From Halorussus rarus (lineage in GTDB: Archaea > Halobacteriota > Halobacteria > Halobacteriales > Haladaptataceae): a stretch of DNA of 64,000 nt. The translations under genes were made by a program, and so were the position numbers. Shown here in pieces: positions 1 to 7,932 of this stretch; the stretch's first letter is position 1; the number at the start of each line of letters is the position of its first letter. The notes beneath the pieces are model-generated. The model searched no databases. It saw only the letters and a program-made list of their open reading frames with translations, and was not told the origin of the DNA. The stretch is from contig NZ_QPMJ01000003.1 in the NCBI RefSeq assembly GCF_003369835.1, positions 124,001-188,000 on the forward strand. The letters are read 5' to 3'.

Positions 1-672
1 GGCGTCGAGCGCGAGCGCCGCTCCCAGCCCCACGAGGAGCGACCCCGAGACCCACCGGAGACCGTCGGCGAGGCGGGGCCGGGCGCGGAACGCCGACCGG
101 ACCCCGCCCGAGAGCAGGCCGACGGTTCCGAGATAGGCCGCGGTCAGCGCGGCGTAGGTCCCGCCGAGCGCGAGCATCTCGGGGATGGGAGTGGCGCCCG
201 AGGCGGCAGGTCCGCCGCCGGCGCCGACGAACTGCGGGAGGAACGCGAGGAAGAACAGCGCGACCTTCGGGTTGAGGACGTTGACCGTCACGCCCCGGAG
301 GAAGCCGCGACGGAGGTCGGGGGCCGCCTCACCGCCCTCGGGCAGCCCATTTTCGTCGCTCACCAGGTCGAGGTCCTGGCCCCGCCACAGCGTCTTCGCG
401 CCCAGATACACGAGGTAGGCCGCCCCGGCGTACTTGACCGCGGCGTAGGCCAGCGCCGAGGCCCGGAGGAGCGCCGCGAGGCCCAGCGTCGCCGCGGTGG
501 TGTGGACCAGGATGCCCGTGCTGACCCCCAGCGCCGAGGCGAGGCCGCCGCGCTTGCCGGTCGAGACGCCCTGCGTGAGCACGAAGACGGTGTCCGGACC
601 GGGCGTCAGGATGAGGGCCATCGCGGCCGTCACGAACAGGAGGTAGGCCTGGAGGTCGATGCTCGGGAGCAT
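1..672 (-). CDS. LysE/RhtB family amino-acid exporter (3' end outside window)
   Basis: The reading frame starts at an ATG (MLPSIDLQAYLLF) and runs open for 224 codons to the window edge, so the C-terminus is missing. The product is a multi-helix membrane protein with the family signature LTPGPDTVFVLTQG near residue 25, then a small-residue-rich segment and NPKVALFFLAFLPQF around residue 130, both typical of LysE/RhtB/CadD exporters. These proteins export amino acids or related small solutes across the cytoplasmic membrane. Substrate cannot be told from sequence. A short unknown membrane gene starts about 100 bp away on the opposite strand, so the two are divergent. Confidence 0.85.
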   Translation of the reverse strand, partial: MLPSIDLQAYLLFVTAAMALILTPGPDTVFVLTQGVSTGKRGGLASALGVSTGILVHTTAATLGLAALLRASALAYAAVKYAGAAYLVYLGAKTLWRGQDLDLVSDENGLPEGGEAAPDLRRGFLRGVTVNVLNPKVALFFLAFLPQFVGAGGGPAASGATPIPEMLALGGTYAALTAAYLGTVGLLSGGVRSAFRARPRLADGLRWVSGSLLVGLGAALALDA

Positions 673-778
673 TCGCGTGGGTCGGCTATCGGGGATAGCG
701 GAAATAAGCGTGGCGCTCGCTGCGAGCCGCGACGGACCGACCGCACGGTTCTTGGCGCCGGTCGCGCTATCACTTCCC

Positions 779-1021
779 GTGTTCCCCGGACCGGACGACC
801 CCGAGGCCGACCGCGACCTCGAGAGTGGGCTCCGGGGCGTCTCGCCCGCGACGCTCCGGGCGTTCGTCCTCCTCGCGGTGTTGGTGCAGGCCGGACTGTT
901 CGCCCTCGCGCTCGGGGGACTGCTCGTCGCGTTTCGCGGTCAGCGACTGCTCGGCGGCGCGCTGGCGGTCGGGGGAGCGCTCGCGCTCGCGTTCTCGGTG
1001 GTTCTCTACAGGCGACGTTGA
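779..1021 (+). CDS. small two-helix membrane protein
   Basis: An 80-residue frame beginning at GTG (VFPGPDDPEADRD). I chose this start over an in-frame upstream ATG at 659 because the acidic N-terminus looks like other haloarchaeal small membrane proteins, while the upstream part overlaps the start of the divergent LysE gene. Two hydrophobic segments follow, roughly residues 28-50 and 56-75, ending in the positively charged tail LYRRR. Function is unknown. It resembles short haloarchaeal DUF membrane proteins in composition only. Confidence 0.55.
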   Translation: MFPGPDDPEADRDLESGLRGVSPATLRAFVLLAVLVQAGLFALALGGLLVAFRGQRLLGGALAVGGALALAFSVVLYRRR

Positions 1022-1077
1022 GGCGGCCCCGCCCGACGAACAAGACCTAACTTCGCCGGACACGAACCTCTCTCCAC

Positions 1078-1356
1078 ATGGACGACCGCCTCGAAAGCTT
1101 CCTCCGCTCGAAGATCCGGTCGGCGGGGCGACAGTACGCCGACGCCAAGCGGGCCTACGCCAACGCCCGGAAGGCCGCCCTGGCCGACCTCCCGCAGGAC
1201 GCCGAGGGGAAGGCGCGAATCGTCTGCCGCCGGTACGCCGAACGCCGGGCCGTCGAACTCGACGCCAGGGCACGGCCCGCCTGCTTCGACCCCGACCACC
1301 CCGACTGCGAGGGGTGCGTCCGCGACGTGCGCGACGGTCGGGTCGAGACGTGGTGA
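1078..1356 (+). CDS. haloarchaeal small four-cysteine protein
   Basis: This 92-residue soluble protein begins MDDRLESFLRSKIRSA. It has a basic helical N-terminal half and a C-terminal Cys cluster: C50, C69, C77 and C80, the last three in the arrangement ACFDPDHPDCEGCV. The four cysteines could bind zinc, but this is inference. It looks like a conserved haloarchaeal DUF protein. It ends two bases before the ATG of the sugar nucleotidyltransferase, suggesting co-transcription. Function is not recognised. Confidence 0.75.
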   Translation: MDDRLESFLRSKIRSAGRQYADAKRAYANARKAALADLPQDAEGKARIVCRRYAERRAVELDARARPACFDPDHPDCEGCVRDVRDGRVETW

Positions 1357-1358
1357 CG

Positions 1359-2441
1359 ATGCGGAACGCGGAGACGACGACCGTCGCGACCGACGGGGGA
1401 CGCGACGACTCGCTCGACCGACCGGTGGTCGCGCTCGTGATGGCCGGCGGGACCGGCACCCGGCTCTACCCCGCCAGCAGGTCGGACCGCCCCAAGCAGT
1501 TCCTCTCGCTCGGAAACGGGGATGACGGCGCGGGTGCGGCCGATGACTCACTGCTCTCGCAGACGGTCTCTCGGGTCAGTTTCGCCGACGAGGTGTACGT
1601 CTCGACCGCCGAAGCCCACGCCGACCGCGTGCGCGAGGCGGTGCCCGAGGCGGGCGTCCTCGTGGAACCCGCCGCGAAGGACACCGGGCCGGCGCTGGTC
1701 TACGCCGCCCACCGCGTGCGCGAACAGGTCGGCGACTGCGTCCTGCTCTGCGTGCCGAGCGACCACCTGATCGCGGGCGACTTCGCGTCCGCGGTCCGGA
1801 CCGCGGCCCGCGCTGCAGCCGAAACGAGGGGGCTTGTCGCGTTCGGCGTCGAACCGACTCGTCCCGCCACCGGCTACGGTTACATCGAACCCGACGAATC
1901 TGCCGGCGAGTGGGCCGAGATCGAGCAGTTCCGGGAGAAGCCCGACCGGGCGACCGCCGAGCGGTTCGTCGACCGAGGTTTCTACTGGAACGCCGGACTG
2001 TTCGCGTGGACGCCCCGAGCCCTGCTCCGGGCCGCCCGCGACTCGCCGCTCGGACCCCTGGTCGAGGCGCTCGAGGCCGGAGCGGCCGAACGGGGGTTCG
2101 CGGAGGTCGAGTCGGTCAGCGTCGACTACGCGATCATGGAGCGCACCGACGACGCCTACGTCGTGCCCGCCGACTTCGAGTGGGACGACGTGGGGTCGTG
2201 GGACGCGATCGAGCGCGTGGTCGAGACCGACGCGGACGGCAACGCGGTGCTCGGGGACGCGCTCGCCGTCGACGCCGCGGACAACGTCGTCGCGACCGAC
2301 GGGGAGATCCACGTCAGCGTGGTCGGCGTCGACGACCTGGTCGTCGCGGCCTACGGCGACCGGGTGGTGGTCGTGCCGAAGGACGACGCCCAGCGCGTGC
2401 GCGAGGTCGTCGCGGAATTGCGCGAGCAGGGACGGTTCTGA
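1359..2441 (+). CDS. mannose-1-phosphate guanylyltransferase (GDP-mannose pyrophosphorylase)
   Basis: The enzyme makes GDP-mannose from mannose-1-phosphate and GTP in the cytoplasm, supplying sugar donors for protein N-glycosylation and glycolipids. The 360-residue product has the nucleotidyltransferase signature GGTGTRLYPASRSDRPKQF near residues 30-48, PSDH in the middle, then EKP, NAGLF, DYAIME and the WDDVGSWDAI box, an order typical of ManC-type enzymes. The length fits the guanylyltransferase domain without a fused isomerase. An internal ATG at 1440 (MAGG) is too close to the nucleotide loop to be the start. Exact nucleotide or sugar specificity is inferred from the family. Confidence 0.88.
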   Translation: MRNAETTTVATDGGRDDSLDRPVVALVMAGGTGTRLYPASRSDRPKQFLSLGNGDDGAGAADDSLLSQTVSRVSFADEVYVSTAEAHADRVREAVPEAGVLVEPAAKDTGPALVYAAHRVREQVGDCVLLCVPSDHLIAGDFASAVRTAARAAAETRGLVAFGVEPTRPATGYGYIEPDESAGEWAEIEQFREKPDRATAERFVDRGFYWNAGLFAWTPRALLRAARDSPLGPLVEALEAGAAERGFAEVESVSVDYAIMERTDDAYVVPADFEWDDVGSWDAIERVVETDADGNAVLGDALAVDAADNVVATDGEIHVSVVGVDDLVVAAYGDRVVVVPKDDAQRVREVVAELREQGRF

Positions 2442-2483
2442 CGGCCGATTGAACTTTACGCTCGTTCGTCGTAGCGCCGGCGT

Positions 2484-2963
2484 ATGGCCGACGCACCCGG
2501 CGTTCAGACCGTCGAGACCGAGGACGAGTTCATCCACGTCCGGTTCCGCGACCCCGACGACTTCGACACCATCCGGACGCCCGACTGGGCCGCGAAGGCC
2601 GCCCGCGACGTCTCGGAGGGCGCGGAGGTCCGGACCGGCAAGCGGAAGGACGGCGACGACTGGGAGGTCCAGAGCGTCCTCGTCAAGAAGAGCGTGGGCG
2701 AGGACAAGGCCCGCGAGCAGGCCGAGGAGATCGTCGAGAAGATTGAGTCGTGGTCGGCGTGTTGGCGGACCTCGGGGCAGTCCTGGACGGACGGTCGGGG
2801 TGCTCGTCCTGTCTCCGACCCGAAACTAAAAAATATCGCCTCTAATCGACAGAATCTTACTATTGATAGCTTCGTCCGAAATTTTATATATGGTCTTTGG
2901 AAACACCGCGGTGTTGATTTCCAATGGTTAACGAACTGGCGGCACTCGACCCCAAGGAGCTGA
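2484..2963 (+). CDS. small conserved haloarchaeal protein with an aberrant C-terminal extension
   Basis: The first 89 residues (MADAPGVQTVETEDEF to AEEIVEKIES, ending about 2750) look like a complete small acidic haloarchaeal protein of unknown function. The frame then continues for 70 residues of different composition, including Lys/Asn-rich sequence, and overlaps the start of the next gene by 40 bp. The extension also covers that gene's TATA box, so it is unlikely to be ancestral coding sequence. In another frame a TGA overlaps the IES codons. I infer a small frameshift or stop loss at about 2745-2755, in nature or in the assembly. Confidence 0.65.
   Translation: MADAPGVQTVETEDEFIHVRFRDPDDFDTIRTPDWAAKAARDVSEGAEVRTGKRKDGDDWEVQSVLVKKSVGEDKAREQAEEIVEKIESWSACWRTSGQSWTDGRGARPVSDPKLKNIASNRQNLTIDSFVRNFIYGLWKHRGVDFQWLTNWRHSTPRS
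2883..2891 (+). promoter_or_regulatory. TATA box of the chemotaxis gene cluster
   Basis: The A/T-rich run tttatatat stands out in G+C-rich surroundings. It lies about 37 bp upstream of the ATG of the small membrane protein, which would place the transcript start about 10 nt before that ATG. It would drive the membrane protein, the transducer and the CheW remnant. Confidence 0.7.
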
Positions 2964-3226
2964 TTCTCGTGCTCATCGCGCTGATGGGCGCGGTTCCGGT
3001 GGCGATACAGTACAGGGACCAGTCGCGGTGGTTCGCGCTCGGTTACGCGATGCTGGTGATCGGCGCGATAAGCACGAACCTCGAATCGTTCGTCCTCGGC
3101 GAGGTTCTGAACGGCGTCGAGCACGGCGTCGGCCTGATGGGGGCGGCGCTCGCATTCGCCGGAGCCGCGTACCTCCGACGGAAGAACGTCGTCCGCGACG
3201 ACGAGGTGACCCCGACCGATGCCTAG
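2924..3226 (+). CDS. small membrane protein in front of a chemotaxis transducer
   Basis: This 100-residue protein has three hydrophobic segments, about residues 12-31, 37-58 and 66-86, and a charged C-terminus ([11 protein letters not shown]). No domain is recognised. It overlaps the transducer gene by 8 bp and sits directly behind a clear TATA box, so it is almost certainly co-translated with the transducer. I infer that it may partner with the transducer in the membrane as a sensor or stability subunit, since that transducer lacks an extracellular domain. No direct evidence for such a role is visible. Confidence 0.75.
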   Translation: MVNELAALDPKELILVLIALMGAVPVAIQYRDQSRWFALGYAMLVIGAISTNLESFVLGEVLNGVEHGVGLMGAALAFAGAAYLRRKNVVRDDEVTPTDA

Positions 3227-4844
3227 CGTCACGCTGCTGTTCGACCTGATCGCGGTCGCCGGCTTCGGCGTGGCGGTCGGCTACGGGTTCCTGAACTACC
3301 GCGACGCCGACGTCGAGGCGAGCTTCTGGGTGAACTTCACGTTCGGGTCGGCGCTGGGACTGCTCTGGGCGACCGTCATCGCGCTGGAGGGGTTCGGGCT
3401 GAACGCCGCCATCCTCGACACCCTCAGCGTGTCGCTGATGACGGTCACGACCGGCGTGTTCGCCATCGGCTCGACCGGCGGCCTCGCCGTCGTCGAGGAC
3501 ATGAAGGGCGCGTTCGAGGACGCCGAGGCGTCGGCCCGCGAGGCCGAGGCGTCGCGCGAGCAGGCCGAGACCGCCAAGGAGGAGGCCGAGACCGCCAAAG
3601 AGGAGGCCCAACGCGAACGTCGCGAGGCCAAGCAGCTCAATGAGCACCTCGAGGAGAAGGCGGCGTCGATGAGCGCGACCATGGGTCGGGCCGCCGCGGG
3701 CGACCTCTCCCAGCGGATGGATCCCGAGAGCCGGAGCGAGGCGATGGAGCAGATTGCCGAGGAGTTCAACGCCATGATCACCGACCTCGAGCGCACGGTC
3801 GGCCGCATCAAGGAGTTCTCGGTCGAGGTCTCCAACGCCAGCGAGGAGGCCAGCGCGGGCGCCCGGGAGGTCGAGAGCGCGAGCGTGGAGGTCGCCGAGT
3901 CCGTCGAGGACATCTCGGCGGGCGCGACGGAGCAGTCCGAGCACGTCGACGAGGTCACGAGCGAGATGAGCACGCTGTCGGCGACCATCGAGGAGGTCGC
4001 GGCCTCCGCCGACGAGGTCGCGAACCTCTCCGAAGGGGCCGCGGAGAAGGGCGCGACCGGTCGCGAACTCTCCGACGAGGCGATGGACGAGATGGACCGG
4101 ATCGAGGAGACGACGGTCGAGACGGTCGAGACGGTCGAGCAGCTCGACGACGAGATGGCCCAGATCGGCGACATCGTCGACATGATCGACGACATCGCCG
4201 AGCAGACCAACGTGCTCGCCCTGAACGCCTCCATCGAGGCCGCCCGCGCGGGCGAGGCCGGCGAGGGATTCGCGGTGGTCGCCAACGAGGTCAAGGAACT
4301 GGCGGCGGAGACCCGCGACGCCACCCAGGAGATCGACGATCTCATCGAGCGGGTCCAGGATTCGACGTCGGCGACGGTCGAGGACATGCAGGAGATGCGC
4401 GAGCGGGTCGACGTCGGCATGGAGACCATCGACGAGGGGCTGGGAACGCTCGACGAGGTCGTCGAGGACGTCGAGGAGGCCAACACGGGCATCCAGGAGA
4501 TCCACGAGGCCACCGAGGACCAGGCGACCTCGACCGAGGAGGTCGTCTCGATGGCGAGCGAGGTCGCCGACATCAGCGAACGGACCGCCTCCGAGGCCGA
4601 GTCGGTGTCGGCGGCGGCCGAGGAGCAGACCGCGTCACTGAGCCAGGTCACCGGCGAGATCGGGACCCTCTCGCAGAAGTCCGACGAGCTCGACGAACTG
4701 CTCGACCGGTTCGCGATGTCGACCGGCGCGTCCGACGCCTCGTCCGGTCCCGACGACGATCCGGCGCCGACGGCCGACGGGACCGACCGGCCGCTAGCGG
4801 CCGACGGCGGCGACGACTTCGAGTGGGCTGAGGAGGACCGATGA
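3219..4844 (+). CDS. methyl-accepting chemotaxis transducer (Htr type)
   Basis: The 541-residue protein passes taxis signals to the CheA kinase. It has three N-terminal hydrophobic segments within residues 1-90, with almost no loop on either side, followed by an Ala/Glu coiled coil (about 100-145), a HAMP-like segment (about 145-195, GDLSQRM) and a long methyl-accepting coiled coil. The signalling tip is canonical ([20 protein letters not shown]) with the following [12 protein letters not shown]. There is no extracytoplasmic sensor domain, so it probably senses through the membrane, through a partner protein or in the cytoplasm. Its stop overlaps the start of the CheW-like remnant (ATGA). Confidence 0.92.
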   Translation: MPSVTLLFDLIAVAGFGVAVGYGFLNYRDADVEASFWVNFTFGSALGLLWATVIALEGFGLNAAILDTLSVSLMTVTTGVFAIGSTGGLAVVEDMKGAFEDAEASAREAEASREQAETAKEEAETAKEEAQRERREAKQLNEHLEEKAASMSATMGRAAAGDLSQRMDPESRSEAMEQIAEEFNAMITDLERTVGRIKEFSVEVSNASEEASAGAREVESASVEVAESVEDISAGATEQSEHVDEVTSEMSTLSATIEEVAASADEVANLSEGAAEKGATGRELSDEAMDEMDRIEETTVETVETVEQLDDEMAQIGDIVDMIDDIAEQTNVLALNASIEAARAGEAGEGFAVVANEVKELAAETRDATQEIDDLIERVQDSTSATVEDMQEMRERVDVGMETIDEGLGTLDEVVEDVEEANTGIQEIHEATEDQATSTEEVVSMASEVADISERTASEAESVSAAAEEQTASLSQVTGEIGTLSQKSDELDELLDRFAMSTGASDASSGPDDDPAPTADGTDRPLAADGGDDFEWAEEDR

Positions 4845-5038
4845 GCGCCACCGAGTCGGACGGGTCGACCCCGGCCGAGGAATCCCGGAGCTCCGCGGTG
4901 CCCGAGTTCGCGCTCGGCTCCCAGCGGTGCTGCATGCGCATCGAGCGCGTGGTCGAGATCGTCCGGACCGGGTCGGTCACCCCGACGGCGACCACGTCGC
5001 CTGGATCGAGCCCGACGACGAGCTCGCGGCCCGGGTAG
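4841..5038 (+). pseudogene. CheW-like adaptor, truncated
   Basis: The start overlaps the transducer stop (ATGA), the usual arrangement for a coupled adaptor. Residues 20-48 (EFALGSQRCCMRIERVVEI, then VRTGSVTP) match the first two strands of a CheW domain. A CheW protein should be about 140 residues or longer, but this frame ends at residue 65 in low-complexity Ser/Thr/Pro sequence. From about 4982 the +1 frame carries better protein-like sequence (PDGDHVAWIEPDDELAARV), so a frameshift or deletion is likely. It could still give a short peptide. I infer a degraded adaptor gene. Confidence 0.6.
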
Positions 5039-5098
5039 CTGCGAATCCGGGGAGACGACCGGAGGAACACCTGTCTGCGTTGCGGCCGCCGGCGTCGG

Positions 5099-5884
5099 TC
5101 AGCTCCGGAGCCGTCCGCCGTCGACGGGCACCGCCGCGCCGTTGACGAAGCTCGCGCGCTCGCTGCAGAGGAACGCGACCGCGTCGCCGAACTCCTCCGG
5201 TCGGCCCACGCGGTCGAGCGGGATGTCCTCGGCCCACGCCGCCAGCCCCTCGTCGTAGGTGTCGTACTCGCCGCGCTCGACCGCGGCCTCCACGAGGTCC
5301 CGGATGCGGGGCGTCTCGTGGGCGCCGGGCAGCACCGCGTTGACCCGCACGTCCGGGGCGAACTCGCGGGCCTGGGTCTTCATCAGGCCGATGACCCCGC
5401 GCCGGACCGCGTTCGAGAGCACGAGGCCGTCGATGGCCTCCCGGACGCTGGTGGAGGTGACGTTGACCACGCTGCCGGCGTCGCTCTCGACCAGGTGCGG
5501 GTGGGCGACCTTCGTCAGCCGGACCACGCTCATCACCAGCAGGTCGTAGGCCTCGTACCAGTCGCGCTCGGACGTCTCGAGGAAGGGGCCGCTCGGCGGA
5601 CCGCCGGCCGAGGTCACGACGTGGTCGAGCCCGCCGAACTCCTCGACGGTGGCGTCGACCAGCGCCTCGATCTCGTCGGGGTCGGTGATGTCGGTCGGGA
5701 CCGCCACCACCTCGCCGTCGCCCGCGGCGTCGATCTCCTCCTTCGCGTCTTCGAGTTTCTCCTCGCCGCGGGCGCAGACGGCGACGTTCGCGCCCTCGGC
5801 GGCCAGAGCCTTCGCGGAGGCTCTGCCCAGTCCGCTCGAGCTCGCCGTCACGAGTGCCGCGTTACCGTCCAGTCCCAGGTCCAT
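5099..5884 (-). CDS. short-chain dehydrogenase/reductase lacking the YxxxK tyrosine
   Basis: A 261-residue Rossmann-fold oxidoreductase. The nucleotide-binding loop is TASSSGLGRASA (residues 13-24), with the later SAGG motif and the C-terminal GGRLRS ending. The catalytic serine strand VVNVTSTS is present. The place where Tyr-x-x-x-Lys belongs reads LVLSNAVRRGVIGL, with no Tyr. This is typical of a group of 3-oxoacyl-ACP-reductase-like SDRs (BKR_like_SDR_like), so the change is a subfamily trait and not damage. The substrate is unknown and activity may be non-classical. It faces the chemotaxis cluster tail to tail. Confidence 0.85.
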   Translation of the reverse strand: MDLGLDGNAALVTASSSGLGRASAKALAAEGANVAVCARGEEKLEDAKEEIDAAGDGEVVAVPTDITDPDEIEALVDATVEEFGGLDHVVTSAGGPPSGPFLETSERDWYEAYDLLVMSVVRLTKVAHPHLVESDAGSVVNVTSTSVREAIDGLVLSNAVRRGVIGLMKTQAREFAPDVRVNAVLPGAHETPRIRDLVEAAVERGEYDTYDEGLAAWAEDIPLDRVGRPEEFGDAVAFLCSERASFVNGAAVPVDGGRLRS

Positions 5885-5968
5885 GCCCGGTGGTTCGGAG
5901 GCCGCGACAATAGGTCTCGGGGTGGCGGTCAGTCGTTCGGGGGAGCATCGTGGCGGCCGGCCGACGGA

Positions 5969-6451
5969 TTACGCTTGCGGACTGGCCTCGCGGGACTTCC
6001 GGACCGTCACCTCGCCGTCGGTGGTCACGCCGATGAGCAGGTCCTCCTGGACATCCCGGCCCTCGACCGCGTCGCCGGCCTCGTCGCTCACCCGCTTCAT
6101 CAGCTCCGGGGCTGCGTGGTTCACCTTCACCCGGGCCTCGTCGCAGGCGTCGTAGACCCGCGACGGCACGTCGTAGAGGTCGGTGCCGCCCTCGACCACG
6201 ACCCGGACCGGCGCGCGGAGCGCCTCGGCGAACGCGACCGTCTCGCGGGCCTTCGCGACGTTCTCGCGGGCGCTGGCCTCGACGCTCGAGACGTTGGCCC
6301 GGGAGGTGCCGAGCGACTCGGCGATGGCTGCCTGGGCGACTCCGCGCTCGCGGAGCGCCAGCACCTCGGCCTGCCGCCGGGTCAGGACGCTGGCGTCGGC
6401 GTCGAACCCCGCGCGGTCGAGTAGCTCGTCGACGTCGTACTCCTCGCTCAC
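5969..6451 (-). CDS. tfx: Tfx family DNA-binding regulator
   Basis: This 160-residue protein (VSEEYDVDELLDRAGF) has a helix-turn-helix near the N-terminus: LTRRQAEVLALRERGVAQAA then LGTSRANVSSVE, typical of Tfx. Tfx was described in methanogens as an activator of the molybdenum formylmethanofuran dehydrogenase operon. The C-terminal domain (ALRAPVRVVVEGGTDLYDVP and beyond) is the Tfx-specific part. I chose the GTG start because an upstream in-frame ATG at 6493 adds only basic non-conserved residues. A perfect inverted repeat lies five bases upstream of this start. The target in haloarchaea is not known to me. Confidence 0.85.
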   Translation of the reverse strand: MSEEYDVDELLDRAGFDADASVLTRRQAEVLALRERGVAQAAIAESLGTSRANVSSVEASARENVAKARETVAFAEALRAPVRVVVEGGTDLYDVPSRVYDACDEARVKVNHAAPELMKRVSDEAGDAVEGRDVQEDLLIGVTTDGEVTVRKSREASPQA

Positions 6452-6455
6452 GGTC

Positions 6456-6470
6456 GACCACCTCGTGGTC
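6456..6470 (-). promoter_or_regulatory. perfect inverted repeat just upstream of tfx
   Basis: GACCAC-CTC-GTGGTC is a perfect two-fold repeat with 6-bp arms, ending five bases before the GTG start of the Tfx regulator. Its position over the probable start of transcription or translation suits an autoregulatory operator. With only 6-bp arms in G+C-rich DNA, chance is possible. Confidence 0.4.
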
Positions 6471-6638
6471 CGGACCGGCTCCGCGCGTGGCACTCGGTCA
6501 TGGCCCTACGTACGCGCTCGGCAGGAAAAAACCCGCGACGACCGGCGCCGACTCGGCCGGCCGTCGCGTACCGGGTGTCCGTCGCGACGAACGCTGTTGG
6601 GACTGTCCATCCCGCCGCGACTGCTCGGTCGCCCCGAC

Positions 6639-7130
6639 TCAGCTCCCCCAGAAGTTGTCGCGGCTCCCCAGCTGGGGTCGCGACGGGCCGTCGTCTCCGT
6701 CCGCGTCGTCGTCGCCGCCGTCTTCGGCGTCCGAGTCGCCCTCGTCGGTCTCGTCGCCGGCGTCCGAGTCGGCCGCGTCCTCCTCCTCCTCGCCATCCAT
6801 CGGCAGGCGCTCGAGCTCCTCGCCCTGGGCGTGGTTGCCGTAGACGTTCGTAATCTTCACCTTCGCGCGGGCTTCGGGCAGGACGCCGTCGACCATCACG
6901 ATGAACCCGTCGTCGGTCCGGCCGACGCCCGCGCCGCTCTCGTGGATGTCCTCGACGTCCACGACGACCTCCTCGCCCGGCTGGACCGGAGCGGTCTTGA
7001 GGTCCTTGATGGGCTGGCTGTAGTGCTGGCACCACTCGGCCCCGCCGCGGTCGCCGTAGTGCTGGCACCCCATCCCCTCGATGCGTTCCTGAAAACTCGG
7101 GCACTCTTCGGCGAGTGGACAGTCCGGCAT
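6639..7130 (-). CDS. TRAM domain protein with N-terminal cysteine motif and acidic tail
   Basis: The 163-residue product has three parts. Residues 1-35 contain Cys residues (MPDCPLAEECPSFQERI, GCQHYG, WCQHY) that could bind metal. Residues about 50-110 form a TRAM domain, a small beta-barrel RNA-binding fold (VQPGEEVVVDVEDIHESGAG, VMVDGVLPEARAKVKI). The rest is an Asp/Glu-rich low-complexity tail ending RDNFWGS. Haloarchaeal TRAM proteins are thought to bind RNA, some as cold-shock-like chaperones. The downstream region contains a T6 run on this strand about 110 bp past the stop, a possible terminator. Confidence 0.85.
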   Translation of the reverse strand: MPDCPLAEECPSFQERIEGMGCQHYGDRGGAEWCQHYSQPIKDLKTAPVQPGEEVVVDVEDIHESGAGVGRTDDGFIVMVDGVLPEARAKVKITNVYGNHAQGEELERLPMDGEEEEDAADSDAGDETDEGDSDAEDGGDDDADGDDGPSRPQLGSRDNFWGS

Positions 7131-7176
7131 GGCTGTGGGTACTTGCCGGGCTACCTAAACCTTTACGTACCGACCC

Positions 7177-7312
7177 AACGTTTTACCGCGGTCACGCCCC
7201 GAGCGGCGCTCCCTCGTAAAACGTTGATTAAAAGCCGTCGTCACCCCCTCATTCGCGCCTCCGGCGCTCGGTCGAGGGTTCCTCGGCCCGCTCGCTCACC
7301 GCGTTCGCTCGC
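7177..7312 (-). repeat. hairpin-forming intergenic repeat, copy 1
   Basis: On the minus strand this copy begins with the box gcgagcgaacgcggtgagcg, then has a spacer and a perfect 10-bp inverted repeat, aacgttttac/gtaaaacgtt, around a G+C-rich core. It shares its box order with copies at 8399-8538 and 33658-33760. It lies 25 bp downstream of the 59-residue gene, in the same orientation as that gene. It may act as a terminator or RNA-stabilising structure, or be a non-autonomous mobile repeat. Confidence 0.7.
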
Positions 7313-7336
7313 CGTGAAACCGGTTGCAGACCCCCG

Positions 7337-7516
7337 CTACTCGCCGGCGACCAGGTACGTCTTGCCGCCCTTGCGCTCGAGGTAGACGTCGTTCACGTCG
7401 GCGAACCACTCGCCGACGTACTCGGTCACGCGGCCGGTCTCGACGTCGGAGACGTCGAGGATGGTCCGGTCGTCGGCGTCGGCGGTGCGTTCTCCGCGAG
7501 CGAACTCGGCTATCAT
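7337..7516 (-). CDS. 59-residue conserved-looking haloarchaeal protein
   Basis: The frame reads MIAEFARGERTADADD and ends GGKTYLVAGE. It has strong haloarchaeal codon bias and an acidic, beta-rich composition (RTILDVSDVETGRVTEYVG). A TATA-like ttgatataact lies about 25-30 bp upstream of the ATG, so the mRNA is probably leaderless, which supports this start. No function is recognised. A copy of the intergenic hairpin repeat follows its stop codon. Confidence 0.75.
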   Translation of the reverse strand: MIAEFARGERTADADDRTILDVSDVETGRVTEYVGEWFADVNDVYLERKGGKTYLVAGE

Positions 7517-7535
7517 ACTCCGGACTTATCGCGGG

Positions 7536-7547
7536 AGTTATATCAAG
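7536..7547 (-). promoter_or_regulatory. TATA box of the 59-residue gene
   Basis: On the minus strand the sequence ttgatataact sits about 25-30 bp before the ATG at 7516, the spacing expected for a leaderless haloarchaeal transcript. Confidence 0.6.
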
Positions 7548-7665
7548 GTGAGCCACCCGGAGTGAAAGTGAAACTGACCGACTGCTCCGCCGTGCGACCG
7601 GTTCCCGGTGGGTGCCGTGGCCCGCGACCGTCCCCGTCGTCCCGGCGACTCCGGCCGGCCGGCGT

Positions 7666-7878
7666 TCAGATGTACGTGGCGGCGACGTAGGTGAGTATCG
7701 CCAGCAGGACCAGCGGGATGACGTGGAGTCCGAGGACGATCACCGAGATGAACAGCGACGACGACGGCCACGGCGAGGCGAGCAGGAACATGAGAATGAA
7801 GAACGCGAGGATGAACAGCGGGATGATGTTCACCGAGATGTCCAGCAGCGTCTCGCGGTTGAACACGGGATGGGCCAT
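7666..7878 (-). CDS. small two-helix membrane protein (DUF6684-like)
   Basis: The 70-residue product has a short polar N-terminus (MAHPVFNRETLLDISVNIIP) followed by two long hydrophobic segments, about residues 15-35 and 42-68. The pattern RETLLDISVNIIPLFI is characteristic of haloarchaeal DUF6684 membrane proteins, which are often found near terminal oxidase genes. None are seen here. Function is unknown. Confidence 0.7.
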   Translation of the reverse strand: MAHPVFNRETLLDISVNIIPLFILAFFILMFLLASPWPSSSLFISVIVLGLHVIPLVLLAILTYVAATYI

Positions 7879-7932
7879 GCACGGGAGGGACGGTCGCGAG
7901 CGGTTTAACGTCGTTGGCTGGCGGACCGGGGC

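Noticed and set aside
825-2441. A 538-codon open frame joined to the guanylyltransferase
   Set aside because: The first 178 codons are Arg/Ser-rich and overlap two better genes in another frame. Conserved sequence starts at the ATG at 1359.
2973-4505. Long minus-strand open frame opposite the transducer
   Set aside because: It is a mirror of the G+C-rich codon bias of the real gene and has no recognisable motif, only Arg/His/Asp-rich sequence.
4927-5145. Separate small gene in the +1 frame after the transducer
   Set aside because: It lacks a credible start, and its first half is Arg/Asp-rich. I treat it as the shifted continuation of the CheW remnant, though its tail may come from another gene.
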